In this document: piece by piece, positions 24,514 to 35,936 of the stretch
Position numbering within the stretch: position 1 is the first letter of the stretch
Layout: each line of letters starts with the position of its first letter
Origin: Lysobacter sp036697405
GTDB lineage: Bacteria > Pseudomonadota > Gammaproteobacteria > Xanthomonadales > Xanthomonadaceae
Direction: 5' to 3'
Length of the DNA: 64,000 nucleotides
Assembly (NCBI RefSeq): GCF_036697405.1
Contig: NZ_JBAHWA010000019.1
Coordinates: 5,423-69,422, forward strand
Translations under genes and position numbers: made by a program
Notes under the pieces: model-generated
What the model was told of the DNA's origin: nothing
What the model saw: the letters and a program-made list of their open reading frames with translations, nothing else
Databases searched by the model: none

Positions 24514-25359
24514 TCAAGGCGCGGTCGCGGCAGCGGCCGATGCGGGCACTGGCGTCTCGGCGGGAGGTCTTGCGGGCGAGGCGCCGCGCTGGCGCAACAG
24601 CGGCGGCGTCTGCAAACGGCCGACGCTTTCGATCGGCAGCGCTTCGGCGCGCCGCGCACCGGGCCACCACAGGAACACATAGGCGCTGCTGGTGCCGAGC
24701 AGGCGCGCGTCGCCGGGCAGCGGCGCGGACTCGCCCGCCAGGCTCACCTGCACCACGTGGCCCTCGGCGCGCTCGCGAATCCGCGCGGCCTTGCCGATCA
24801 CATAGGAGCATGTGGTCATGGCCATGCCCACGAACACCATCAAGGCAATGCCGGTCTCCGGCTTCATCCGCAGCAGGGTCCAGCGGAACACGGCCGCTTC
24901 CGGGAACACCAGCCGCCCCCACCAGCGCCGTTGGATCTCGCGCACGCGGCGCGGATGCTGCTTGCGGTAGATCTCCGGCCAGCTCACCAGCCACGCCACC
25001 AGCACCGACCCGGCCAGCACCAGGGCGTAGCCGGGGTCGCGCAGGCCGGCCACCAGATAATCGCCGGCGTGCATGTACTCCAGGATCGGCAGACCGAATT
25101 GGCGATAGAACCAGTAGTTGGTCCACAGCCCGATCATCGACATCAACAGGTAGGCCACGCTCAGCCCTAGGCTGGGCTCCCCGATCAGGCGGCGCCACAC
25201 GCGCACCGCCCAGGCCTCGGGCTCGGCGCCTGCCACGGCTTCGATCGCAGCCGCCCCGCCCCCGCCAGACGCGAACGCAGGCTTGGCCGGTCCCTGCACG
25301 CCGTGGCCCGCGCGCTTGCGCCGTTTGGCCCGTGCGGGCGCCCCGGATCCGTCGCTCAT
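24514..25359 (-). CDS. Hypothetical integral membrane protein
   Basis: A 281-residue protein I do not recognise. The first about 60 residues are Arg/Lys/Ala-rich and cytoplasmic. Hydrophobic segments follow at about LSVAYLLMSMIGLWTNYWF, YALVLAGSVLVAWLVSW and IALMVFVGMAMTTCSYVIG. The C-terminal part (YVFLWWPGARRAEALPIES) is soluble, probably periplasmic, and ends in an Ala/Pro-rich tail. The reading frame is open further upstream, but MSDGSGAPARAKRR at 25359 is the most natural start. It is read away from gcvP. Confidence 0.6.
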   Translation of the reverse strand: MSDGSGAPARAKRRKRAGHGVQGPAKPAFASGGGGAAAIEAVAGAEPEAWAVRVWRRLIGEPSLGLSVAYLLMSMIGLWTNYWFYRQFGLPILEYMHAGDYLVAGLRDPGYALVLAGSVLVAWLVSWPEIYRKQHPRRVREIQRRWWGRLVFPEAAVFRWTLLRMKPETGIALMVFVGMAMTTCSYVIGKAARIRERAEGHVVQVSLAGESAPLPGDARLLGTSSAYVFLWWPGARRAEALPIESVGRLQTPPLLRQRGASPARPPAETPVPASAAAATAP

Positions 25360-25526
25360 CGCCGCGCGCCCGGCGGCCTGCATGCAGCAGCGAGCGCGCA
25401 GCGCCGGCGCACGCCGGGGCGATGCCCCTTCCCTACGACTCGGCACGGCTGCATAGACGACCCATGACCCACGAACGGCGAAACCCCATGGTACGGCCTG
25501 GCGTCGCAAACTGAACCGGCCGCCTC

Positions 25527-25555
25527 CTGACCCGGCGCCGGCATCCGGCTATAAT
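25527..25555 (+). promoter_or_regulatory. Sigma-70-type promoter of the glycine riboswitch/gcvP transcript
   Basis: A perfect -10 TATAAT lies at 25550-25555, preceded by CTGACC at 25527-25532 with a 17-base spacer. The first aptamer begins about 14 bases downstream, where a transcript start would be expected. Confidence 0.7.
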
Positions 25556-25568
25556 CCCGGGCTTGAAA

Positions 25569-25825
25569 CACGCGGTGGGAGAAGCCGGCCGGACCCGCAA
25601 GGGCGCCGACCGCTGCCGAAGGCGCAACGCCCGTAATCGCTCAGGCCCCATACCGCCGCGTGTACAAACTCTGGAGAGACCGACCGCCCGGATCATCGGA
25701 CGGAACCGGCGCCGAAGGGGCACGAAGCGAGCCGTACAGGAGCGATTCCTACCCAGGATGCCCTCCCCCAGCTGCCTGTGCGCAGCGGCGCTTCCAAACT
25801 CTCAGGCAAAAGGACAGAGGGGCGA
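25569..25825 (+). ncRNA. Tandem glycine riboswitch (two aptamers)
   Basis: Aptamer I covers about 25569-25661: P1 CACGCGGTGGGAG pairs with the late CCGCCGCGTG, and GCTGCCGAAGGCGCAACGCC plus CGCTCAGGCCCCATACCG are the conserved junction elements. Aptamer II covers about 25665-25821: CTCTGGAGAGACCG opens it, then GCGCCGAAGGGGCACGAAGC and the hallmark ACTCTCAGGCAAAAGGACAG. The two lie in direct tandem with a short linker, the standard cooperative glycine sensor. It sits in the leader of gcvP. Downstream, 25817-25824 (GAGGGGCG) can pair with 25895-25902 (CGCCCCTC) followed by CTTTT, a likely expression platform. Confidence 0.93.
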
Positions 25826-25927
25826 GCGGGGCTTTCGAGCGGCATGGCCGCGAGCCCGCGAGCGCCCGTTGGCCGTGAGGCCGGCGGGCCGGAACGCCCC
25901 TCCTTTTGCCTACGGACGCCCCCTGCC

Positions 25928-28807
<2,880 letters not shown>

Positions 28808-28831
28808 GCGGCCCGGCTGCGATAAGGGAAG

Positions 28832-28854
28832 AGCCCCGCGCCGCGGGGCTTTTT
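28832..28854 (+). terminator. Rho-independent terminator of gcvP
   Basis: A 9-bp stem (AGCCCCGCG at 28832-28840 with its complement at 28842-28850, single-base loop as written) leads into CTTTTTC, 25 bases after the gcvP stop. Confidence 0.9.
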
Positions 28855-29027
28855 CTTGCCCGCCGACCGCCGCGGACCGTGGTTTCGGCGCAGCGGTCCC
28901 ACGGCCGGACGCGCCCCAGGTGTTGCGCGCCACGAGCCGGTGCTAGGCTGGGCCCGCGGCGCCGGCGTACCGGCGCCCGGCGCCACCGGCACACCACGCG
29001 ACCGCTCAACCGGAAAAGGACTTTCCC

Positions 29028-30539
29028 ATGCCCGAACTCGACATCAACGCCTCGGCCAACGAAGTCGTCGCCCTGCTCAACCAAGGCCAGAACCGCGAAG
29101 CCGCGGCGCGACTGGACGCCCTGCGCCAGGACCAGGGCGTGGTGGTGCAGGAAGCGCTGGACCGTTACGTGGCCGTGCGCGCGCAGGATCGCCTGACCGC
29201 CCTGCGCGCGCCCGACGCGCTTTCGGCCGAGGACGCGGCCACCCTCAATCCGACCCTGGAACGCCTGCGCGGCGCCACCGCGGCGCCGCGCTTTCCCGCC
29301 GACACCGAGACCCAGGGCCTGTCGCAGGCGCAGCAGTACGACGTCTACGCCAGCGTGATCGGTGCGCGCGGCACCCAGCCCGCGCGCGACGCCCTCAACA
29401 CCCAGGACCGCGTGATCCTGGGCATGCGCAACGAGAACGCCACCACCGACCATCGCGGCCGCGGCGAGTACGACGACCGCATCGTCGTGGTCTGGAAGGA
29501 CGCCGACGGCGGCCGCCATGCGCGCGAGTTCAACCACGCCACCACCGAGCCCACCGCGCAGTACGACCACCACGCCGGCAGCGACGGCAACCGCATCTAT
29601 GCCGACACCGAGCGCCAGGTTCCGCGGATGGCGACCTCGCCCGGCTACGAGAACGTCGCCCGGCGCAAGGTCGAAGGCGACGACGTCAACGGCGACAACG
29701 TGCGCGACCTGGGGCGCCTGGCCGAAGGCACGGTCGAGATGGTCAGGACCGAGCACGCCAGCAACGGCCACACCCGCAGCGGCCGCGAGTTCTCGCTGCG
29801 GCCCTCCGACGAGGCGGTACGCAACGGCCGCAACATGGTCGAACGCGACACCAATGCCGACGGCTGGTTCGACTCGCGCGACGTCAGCGGCGTCCAGGAC
29901 CTCAACAACACGTTCAAGATCCATCGCGGCAGCAACACCAACACCGACTCCGCCGGCTGCCAGACCATCGGCGGCGGCGAACACAGCGCCTTCATCGACA
30001 CGGTGCGCGCCAATCCGGACCAGACCCGCTGGCAGTACGTGCTGACCTCGGTCGCGCCGGGCCAACAGCAGGAGCGCAATCAGGCGCCGGCCGAGCAGGC
30101 GCCGGCGCAGGGCGCCGCTCCGGCCCGCACGCCCGGCGACCCGCGCGATCCCAACCATGCCGACCATCGCATGTATACGCAGATCGACGGCCACCTGAGC
30201 GCGCTCGGCCCGCCCTACGATCGCAATCGCGACGGCGTCAACCTGCACCTGCTGGCCGAAGCCAAGCAGGCCAACCTGTCCGACGTCAGCGCGATCGCCA
30301 CCAACAACGCCACTGGAACGCGGGCCGCCGGCGAGATCCTGTTCATGGTCCAGGGCCGGCCCGGCGATCCCGCCGCCGCGCGCGTCGCGGTGTCGGCCGA
30401 CGTGGCGACCCATGCCGCGCCGGAGGCCAGCATCAACCGCCTGGACGCGCTCAGTCGCAACCAGCCCGCCGCGCCCGCGCCGGCCCTGGAAGATCCGCAG
30501 CGCACGCAGCAGCAGGAAGCGCCGCGTCGCGCGCACTAG
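29028..30539 (+). CDS. Putative X-type IV secretion system effector with C-terminal XVIPCD
   Basis: A 503-residue protein with no signal peptide. The C-terminal about 115 residues (about 375-490) match the XVIPCD recruitment domain of Xanthomonadales type IV effectors: DPNHADHRMYTQIDGHLSAL at the start, NLHLLAEAKQANLSDVSAIA, then GEILFMVQGRPGDPAAARV and a final ASINRLDAL. This domain is bound by the VirD4 coupling protein. The N-terminal about 95 residues look helical. The middle (about 100-345) has FKIHRGSN ... DSAGCQTIGGGEHSAF, a His/Ser-x-Gly-Cys pattern reminiscent of L,D-transpeptidase-like peptidoglycan enzymes, though no family is assigned. SD GGAAAAGGA precedes the ATG. A probable immunity gene follows after 21 bases. 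Confidence 0.78.
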   Translation: MPELDINASANEVVALLNQGQNREAAARLDALRQDQGVVVQEALDRYVAVRAQDRLTALRAPDALSAEDAATLNPTLERLRGATAAPRFPADTETQGLSQAQQYDVYASVIGARGTQPARDALNTQDRVILGMRNENATTDHRGRGEYDDRIVVVWKDADGGRHAREFNHATTEPTAQYDHHAGSDGNRIYADTERQVPRMATSPGYENVARRKVEGDDVNGDNVRDLGRLAEGTVEMVRTEHASNGHTRSGREFSLRPSDEAVRNGRNMVERDTNADGWFDSRDVSGVQDLNNTFKIHRGSNTNTDSAGCQTIGGGEHSAFIDTVRANPDQTRWQYVLTSVAPGQQQERNQAPAEQAPAQGAAPARTPGDPRDPNHADHRMYTQIDGHLSALGPPYDRNRDGVNLHLLAEAKQANLSDVSAIATNNATGTRAAGEILFMVQGRPGDPAAARVAVSADVATHAAPEASINRLDALSRNQPAAPAPALEDPQRTQQQEAPRRAH

Positions 30540-30560
30540 TACCGCTACAGGAGTCCGCCC

Positions 30561-31427
30561 GTGCCCCCCAGTTCGAAGATCCTGCTCGCCGCCGCGCTGC
30601 TCGGCGCATGCGTCAGCGTTGGCGCCGCGCCGCCCAAGGCCGGGAGCGCCGGCCTGGCGGGGTTCTCGCCGGTCAGCGGGCCGGTGATCCAGAACGGCCG
30701 CTACGCCGCCGCCCCGGAGGCCATCGTCGCCTTCGTGTCCTCGCTGCCGACCCGGGACGTGTTGCTGCCCAAGCAGCTGCGCCAACGCCTGATGGGCGCA
30801 CAGGTCTATCTGAGCAGCGTTGCGGGCGCCGGCGGCCGCACGGAGTATCTGCTGGCCGACAAGAACGGCGCCCGTTACAGCCTGTGGCTGCGCAGCTTCG
30901 AGGGCAATCGCCGCGGAACCGCCGGCTATCTCGTGCAAATGCGCATGGCCTGCGCCAGCCTCGCCACCGTGCAGACCGAGTCGACCGAGGACCTGGCGGC
31001 GGCGCGGCGCGCCTGCGCGCGGCCCCAGGCCGAGTTCGCCGATAGCGGACTGCGCGCCTACCTCGTCGCGGCGGGCCGGGCGCCGGCCGACGTCACCGCC
31101 AGCTTGCGCGCACCGGAACTGAGCCTGGGGCGCGAACGCCTCGACCGCTACCGCGCGCTGGGCGCGAATCCGATCGCGCTGGACGACAGTCGCGCCGGCG
31201 TCGTGCCGGTGCTGCGCTGGGTCGTGGAAGCCGACCCCGAGCGGCCGCTGCCGGCCAAGGACACACGCAGCTTTCAGGGCGGCATGAAGGCCCACGCCGG
31301 CTTCGTGGTCTGGAACGGCGACCGCTTCGAGGTGCGCGACAGCCTGCCGCGCAAGCTATGGCCCTGCCCACCCCGCGACGAGGGTTGCCCGGACCCGCAA
31401 GACCGTTACGTGCTCGGCAAGAAGTAG
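30561..31427 (+). CDS. Exported protein, candidate immunity protein of the XVIPCD effector
   Basis: A 288-residue protein with an N-terminal signal (KILLAAALLGAC, lipobox-like LGAC near residue 17; type I cleavage after SVGA is the alternative). The mature part has no recognised domain: it contains a strand-rich region (AQVYLSSVAGAGG, YSLWLRSFEGN), two internal Cys, and a C-terminal CPPRDEGCPDPQDRY that could be disulfide-bonded. The GTG start at 30561 has AGGAG 7 bases upstream. Position 21 bases behind an XVIPCD protein and periplasmic location match the known effector/immunity arrangement, in which the lipoprotein protects the producer. The function is inferred from context only. Confidence 0.6.
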   Translation: MPPSSKILLAAALLGACVSVGAAPPKAGSAGLAGFSPVSGPVIQNGRYAAAPEAIVAFVSSLPTRDVLLPKQLRQRLMGAQVYLSSVAGAGGRTEYLLADKNGARYSLWLRSFEGNRRGTAGYLVQMRMACASLATVQTESTEDLAAARRACARPQAEFADSGLRAYLVAAGRAPADVTASLRAPELSLGRERLDRYRALGANPIALDDSRAGVVPVLRWVVEADPERPLPAKDTRSFQGGMKAHAGFVVWNGDRFEVRDSLPRKLWPCPPRDEGCPDPQDRYVLGKK

Positions 31428-31587
31428 CCCCCCAGGCCCATCGCAGGCGCGCCGAACGGTGCGCCTGGCTTCGCCCGATACCCGCGCCGCGCCGTTTCGT
31501 CGCTCCACGCCCGCTTTCGTCGCGCGCCGCTGGCCCCGGCGCGGCGCGTCGCTATGCTTGCCTGCAACGACGTAGCCGGGCCGCACC

Positions 31588-32856
31588 GTGATCAAGAGCT
31601 GGTTTTTCCTAGTCCGCATCATCGCCGCCTGGACGGTGCTGTTCTTCATCCTGGCCCTGGCCTGGTCGGCGCTGCCCAGCCTGAGCGGCACCTACGGCGA
31701 CAACGATCCCTGGCCGGTGTTCCTGGTCGGACTGATCGTCGGCGCGTTCGTGATCACCGGCGCCTTCTCGCACCTGCGGCGGGTGCGCCTGATCGCCGGC
31801 CACATCGACGGCAGCACCCTGGCCAACCGCCAGCGCCGCCAGATCGAAGTGCCGTTCGAGGCCGGCGAGGCCTTCGACCTGCTCGACGCGGCGATCCGCG
31901 AACTGCCGCGCAGCGAGGAAATCGAGAGCGCACGCGACAGCCTGCAGGTGCGCGCCAAGGTGCGCCGCCCCGACACTTACGGCCGGCGCCCGCTGGGACG
32001 CTACAACCCGCTCAACTGGTTCGGCGTGCCGCGCAACCAGATCCTGGCCCTGGTCACGCCGCGCGACGGCAGCGGCAGCCTGACCCTGGTCTGCGAGCCC
32101 GAGAGCGGCGCCTGGAGCGATTGGTTCCGGGTCGACGACGGCACCAACCTGGAGAACGCCGAGGCGATCACCCGCGCGATCGCCCGCCGCGTCGCCGAGC
32201 GCCGCCGCAACGAACAGGCCGCGGTCGCCCAGACCGTGACCGAGAAGGAACTCACCGTCGCCAAGCTCAGCCTGCTCCACGCCCAGGTCGAACCGCATTT
32301 CCTCTACAACACCCTGGCCAGCGCGCAGTACCTGACCCGCACCGATCCGGCGCGCGCCGACGAGATGCTGGGCCACCTGATCCAGTACCTGCGCCATTCG
32401 CTGCCGCGCACCGAAGACGCGCTGTCGACCCTGGGCGAGGAACTGGAACGCGCGCAGGCCTATCTGGAAATCCTGCGCATCCGCATGGGGCCGCGCCTGA
32501 CCGTGCAGGTCGACGTGCCCGAGGCGCTGCGCCACACCCCGCTGCCGCCGATGATGCTGCAGACCCTGGTCGAGAACGCGATCAAGCACGGCCTGGAGCC
32601 GCGCAGCGGCGGCGGCATGGTATGGATCCTGGCGCGCCGCGACGGCAAGGCGGTCGCGGTGACCGTGGCCGACGACGGCGAAGGCTTCGGCAGCCAGCCC
32701 GGCGGCACCGGCATCGGCCTGAAGAACGTGCGCGAACGCCTGCGGCTGGTCTACGGCGCCGACGCGTCGCTGGCCGTGGTCGCCAACTTCCCCAACGGCG
32801 TGGCCGCGACCCTTACGGTCCCCGCCGCTTTTGATCGAGACGCACGCCATGGCTAA
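31588..32856 (+). CDS. LytS/YehU-type sensor histidine kinase
   Basis: A 422-residue kinase with two N-terminal hydrophobic segments (IIAAWTVLFFILALAWSAL and WPVFLVGLIVGAFVITGAF), a cytoplasmic linker domain of about 110 residues (PFEAGEAFDLLDAAIREL onward) that may sense a ligand, and a His_kinase core with LLHAQVEPHFLYNTLASAQY (phosphoacceptor His near 235). The ATPase part has TLVENAIKHGLEPRSGG, DDGEGFGSQPGGTGIGLKN. GTG at 31588 is the only plausible start before the first membrane segment. The stop overlaps the start of the LytTR regulator by 8 bases, defining the pair. Confidence 0.88.
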   Translation: MIKSWFFLVRIIAAWTVLFFILALAWSALPSLSGTYGDNDPWPVFLVGLIVGAFVITGAFSHLRRVRLIAGHIDGSTLANRQRRQIEVPFEAGEAFDLLDAAIRELPRSEEIESARDSLQVRAKVRRPDTYGRRPLGRYNPLNWFGVPRNQILALVTPRDGSGSLTLVCEPESGAWSDWFRVDDGTNLENAEAITRAIARRVAERRRNEQAAVAQTVTEKELTVAKLSLLHAQVEPHFLYNTLASAQYLTRTDPARADEMLGHLIQYLRHSLPRTEDALSTLGEELERAQAYLEILRIRMGPRLTVQVDVPEALRHTPLPPMMLQTLVENAIKHGLEPRSGGGMVWILARRDGKAVAVTVADDGEGFGSQPGGTGIGLKNVRERLRLVYGADASLAVVANFPNGVAATLTVPAAFDRDARHG

Positions 32857-33616
32857 GGCCGTCATCGCCGAAGACGAAGCGCTGCTGCGCCAATCCCTGC
32901 TGGAGCTGCTGGCCGAGGCCTGGCCGCAGCTGGAAGTGGTGGCCGAGTGCGAGGACGGCGCCGAGGCGCTGGAAGCCATCGCCGGCCATCGCCCGGACGT
33001 GGCCTTCCTCGACATCCGCATGCCCGGGCTGAGCGGGCTGGAAGTCGCGGCCGCCGCGGCCGAGACCAGCCCGCAGACCCGGATCGTGTTCGTGACCGCC
33101 TACGATCAGTACGCGGTCGACGCCTTCGAGCGTGGCGCGATCGACTACCTGCTCAAGCCGATCGCAGCCGAGCGCCTGGCCGCGACGGTGCAGCGGCTGC
33201 AGGCGCGCGGCAGCGCCGAGAGCGCCGACAGCGCCGCGCTCGCCGCCCTGTTGCGCCAGCTCGGCGCCGGCCTGCCGCGCACGCAGGCGCCGCCGCTGAC
33301 CTGGATCACCGCCAGCGCCGGCCGCGAAACCCGCCTGATCCTGGTCGACGACGTCGCCTACTTCCGCGCCGATCACAAATACACCACCGTGGTCACCGCC
33401 GACGGCGAGGCCCTGCTGCGCACGCCGATCCGCGAGCTGCTGGCGGTGCTGGACCCGAACGCGTTCAAGCAGATCCACCGCTCGACCATCGTCAATCTCA
33501 AGGCCATCGCCGCGATCGTGCGCGACGACAGCGGCCGCGGCACGGTGCGGCTCAAGCAGCGCGCGGAAACGCTGAGCGTGAGCCAGCCGTTCATGGCGCT
33601 GTTCCGGCATATGTAA
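32849..33616 (+). CDS. LytTR-family response regulator
   Basis: A 255-residue regulator. The receiver domain (about 3-120) has VIAEDEALLRQ, phosphoacceptor Asp in DVAFLDIRMPG near residue 53, VFVTAYDQYAVDAF and the Lys of DYLLKPI. The LytTR DNA-binding domain (about 150-255) has VAYFRADHKYTTVVT and FKQIHRSTIVNLKAI. LytTR proteins bind direct repeats upstream of their targets. ATG 32849 is preferred over the TTG at 32831. It partners with the kinase whose gene end it overlaps. Confidence 0.92.
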   Translation: MAKAVIAEDEALLRQSLLELLAEAWPQLEVVAECEDGAEALEAIAGHRPDVAFLDIRMPGLSGLEVAAAAAETSPQTRIVFVTAYDQYAVDAFERGAIDYLLKPIAAERLAATVQRLQARGSAESADSAALAALLRQLGAGLPRTQAPPLTWITASAGRETRLILVDDVAYFRADHKYTTVVTADGEALLRTPIRELLAVLDPNAFKQIHRSTIVNLKAIAAIVRDDSGRGTVRLKQRAETLSVSQPFMALFRHM

Positions 33617-33734
33617 CTGCGCCGCGAACGTCCGCTCCACCGCAAGCCCGCCCCGCCGCAAGCCCGCAACGCAGTACCGCCCCATGCGATCCCGTCGCGT
33701 GCGGGCGGCGTTCGCCCACACTCCGAGGTGCTCC

Positions 33735-34136
33735 ATGCGCAATCTGATCGCGTTGGTCTATTTCCTGTTCGCGCTGCTGGGCTGCGACGCCGGCGGCGCC
33801 ACCCTGGTCACACGCACCCGCGTCGACGGCCAGGATCGCCTGCATGCGCGCACCCGCGTGCAGGCCGGCATCGGCCGCTTCGAGTGCATCGCCAGCGACA
33901 GCGGACGCTGCCATTACGCCCTGTTCGAGTCCGATTGCGCACGCGACCGACCCGGCTGTCGCGCCCAGGCCTTCGAACGTTTCAGCATGGCCGTCGGCGC
34001 CAGTCGCGAGATCGTCGGCCTGCCCGCAAGTTTCGGCCTGTGCGTGGATCGGCAGGCGCCGGCCGACGCGCCGGGCCCGGACTGCGCATCGCTGCGCTCG
34101 GAAACCGTGGCCGCCGCCGCATCGGTAGCGCCTTGA
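33735..34136 (+). CDS. Hypothetical lipoprotein
   Basis: A 133-residue exported protein. MRNLIALVYFLFALLGCDAGG is a short lipoprotein signal with lipobox LLGC near residue 16. The mature part carries four further Cys, in FECIASDSGRCHYALFESDC and GCRAQAFERF, and near the C-terminus, suggesting disulfides. No family is recognised. ATG 33735 has GAGGTG about 10 bases upstream; the longer frame from 33684 would bury the signal peptide. It is translationally coupled to the DUF998-like gene behind it (stop and TTG start overlap). Confidence 0.6.
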   Translation: MRNLIALVYFLFALLGCDAGGATLVTRTRVDGQDRLHARTRVQAGIGRFECIASDSGRCHYALFESDCARDRPGCRAQAFERFSMAVGASREIVGLPASFGLCVDRQAPADAPGPDCASLRSETVAAAASVAP

Positions 34137-34768
34137 ACGCGCGCGCCGGCGCTTCGGCGACGCTGCGGGCCGCGCTCGCCTGCGCGATCGCGGTGCCCTT
34201 CGTCTACTACGCCACCCAGCTGATCGCCGCGCCGTTCTTTCCCGGCTACAGCTTCCTGCGCCAGGCCGCGAGCACGCTGGGCTCCGACAGCGCGCCGCTG
34301 CCGTGGATCTTCAACGGCGGCGCGGCGCTCACCGGCCTGGCCACCCTGGCCGGCGCCTGCGGCATCGGCCTGGCCCTGCGCCGGCTGGGCGGTGGCGCAC
34401 TGCCGACCGCGCTGGTGCTGATCGCGCTGCTCGTCAACGCGGCGGTCGCGTTCAAAGCCGCGTATTTCCCGCTGCCGCATCCGCGCCACGGTTCTGGGCC
34501 GTTGATGATCGGCATCCTGTCGTTTCCGACGCTGGCGATGCTGGCGCTGTGGCGCTTGCAGCGCAGCCGCGCGATCAAGCTCTATCTGTTGGCGACCAAT
34601 CTGTGGATCCTGGCCCTGATTCCGTTCATGGCGCACTGGACCGGCCTGGACACGCGCGCCTGCACCGGCCTGCTGCAACGTCTGGCGACCCTGGCGATCT
34701 ATCCGCCGATCGGGATCGTGGCGTGGTTCCTGGCGCGACGCCTGCGCGCGCAGACCACGCGCGCGTGA
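34133..34768 (+). CDS. DUF998-like membrane protein
   Basis: A 211-residue integral membrane protein with about six hydrophobic segments: ALACAIAVPFVYYATQLIAA, IFNGGAALTGLATLAGACGIGLAL, LVLIALLVNAAVAFKAAYFPL, GPLMIGILSFPTLAMLALW, LYLLATNLWILALIPFMA and IYPPIGIVAWFLA. The conserved YSFLRQAASTLG near residue 36 and FPLPHPRHGSGPL between segments 3 and 4 fit the DUF998 pattern, whose function is unknown. TTG 34133, overlapping the previous stop, is the likely start; the exact start is uncertain. Confidence 0.65.
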   Translation: MNARAGASATLRAALACAIAVPFVYYATQLIAAPFFPGYSFLRQAASTLGSDSAPLPWIFNGGAALTGLATLAGACGIGLALRRLGGGALPTALVLIALLVNAAVAFKAAYFPLPHPRHGSGPLMIGILSFPTLAMLALWRLQRSRAIKLYLLATNLWILALIPFMAHWTGLDTRACTGLLQRLATLAIYPPIGIVAWFLARRLRAQTTRA

Positions 34769-34934
34769 ACGCCCGCCGGCGCGATGCGCACCGCATCGCA
34801 TCGACGCGCCGCAAGGCCCGAGCCGAATCCGATCCCTCCGCGCCGCCCTGAGCGGCCTCGCAATCCGGGCGACCCGCCACGCCGAACCTGCGGGGGGCCG
34901 GCCTGGCCTTCTGTCGAATTCGCAAAAGCGGCGC

Positions 34935-34994
34935 TTGACGCCGGCCCCGCCCGGCTGTATATAACCCTAAAGTTATGTAACTATCAGGTTATAT
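34935..34994 (+). promoter_or_regulatory. Promoter with overlapping palindromic operator of the ArsR operon
   Basis: TTGACG (34935-34940) and TATATA (34958-34963) are spaced by 17 bases. A nested dyad covers the -10 and start region: outer arms TATAACC (34960-34966) and GGTTATA (34988-34994), inner arms AGTTA (34971-34975) and TAACT (34978-34982). An ArsR-type dimer here would block RNA polymerase, so autorepression by the adjacent ArsR protein is likely. Confidence 0.7.
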
Positions 34995-34997
34995 TCA

Positions 34998-35354
34998 ATG
35001 CAGCCCCAACGTCTCGACGCCACCTTCGCCGCCCTGGCCGATCCCACGCGACGGGCGATCCTGGCCCGCCTCGCCAGCGGCGAAGCCAGCGTGACCGAAC
35101 TGGCCGAGCCCTTCGCCATGAGCCAACCGGCGATCTCCAAGCACCTCAAGGTGCTCGAACACGCCGGCCTGATCAGCCGCGGCCGCGACGCGCAGCGCCG
35201 CCCCTGCCGGATCGAAGCGCAGCCGCTGGCCGAGGCCAACGTCTGGCTGGAGCGCTACCGCCGGATCTGGGAACAGAACTACCAGCGCCTCGATGCGCTG
35301 CTCGGTCAATTGCAGGCCGAACAGCGCCCCACTCCGCCACGCAAGAAACGCTAA
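34998..35354 (+). CDS. ArsR-family winged-helix repressor
   Basis: A 118-residue regulator: LDATFAALADPTRRAILARL opens the winged helix, the recognition helix is FAMSQPAISKHLKVLEHAGL and the wing is ISRGRDAQRRPCRIE. The ArsR metal-binding ELCV motif is absent; this is the non-metal subgroup that typically sits before SRPBCC (AHSA1) genes. ATG 34998 lies just behind its own putative operator. The SRPBCC gene follows after 12 bases. Confidence 0.92.
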   Translation: MQPQRLDATFAALADPTRRAILARLASGEASVTELAEPFAMSQPAISKHLKVLEHAGLISRGRDAQRRPCRIEAQPLAEANVWLERYRRIWEQNYQRLDALLGQLQAEQRPTPPRKKR

Positions 35355-35366
35355 GGAGTTCCGACC

Positions 35367-35864
35367 ATGCACGCCCACAACGCCCTGCGCCTCACCGCCC
35401 CCGGCGAGCGCGAGATCGTGATCGAACGCGCCTTCGACGCGCCGCGCGAACTGGTGTTCGACGCCCTGACCCAACCCGAATTGCTCAAGCGCTGGTTCCA
35501 CGGTCCCGACGGCTGGACCCTGACGGTGTGCGAGGTCGACCTGCGCGTCGGCGGCGCCTACCGCTTCGTCTGGAGCGGGCCGGAAGGCGTGGAGATGGGC
35601 ATGGGCGGCGAGCACCGCGAGATTGAACGCCCGCGGCGCATCGTGCGCACCGAACGCTTCGACATGGACTGGACCGGCGGCGAAACCGTCGGCACCGCGG
35701 TGCTGAGCGAACGCGAGGGCAAGACCACCCTGGTCACCACCGTGGTCTACGCCTCGCGCGAGGCCCGCGACGGCGCGCTGGCCAGCAACATGGAACAGGG
35801 CATCGCCGCCGGCTACGACAAGCTCGATGCCTTCCTGGCCGACGCCTCCACGGTGTCGGGCTGA
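35367..35864 (+). CDS. SRPBCC/AHSA1-family protein
   Basis: A 165-residue START-like protein. EIVIERAFDAPRELVFDALT, LKRWFHGPDGW and the GGAYRFVW strand are the AHSA1 family marks, and GYDKLDAFLA is the C-terminal long helix closing the cavity. The family binds hydrophobic ligands or co-chaperone partners; the ligand here is unknown. AAGGAG precedes ATG 35367. With the ArsR gene it forms a widespread pair. Confidence 0.9.
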   Translation: MHAHNALRLTAPGEREIVIERAFDAPRELVFDALTQPELLKRWFHGPDGWTLTVCEVDLRVGGAYRFVWSGPEGVEMGMGGEHREIERPRRIVRTERFDMDWTGGETVGTAVLSEREGKTTLVTTVVYASREARDGALASNMEQGIAAGYDKLDAFLADASTVSG

Positions 35865-35936
35865 ACCCTGCGCGCGGGCGGCCGCCGCCCGCGCCTTCCC
35901 TCGTAGTGTCCAGACGCGCGGCGCGAAGGCCCATCC

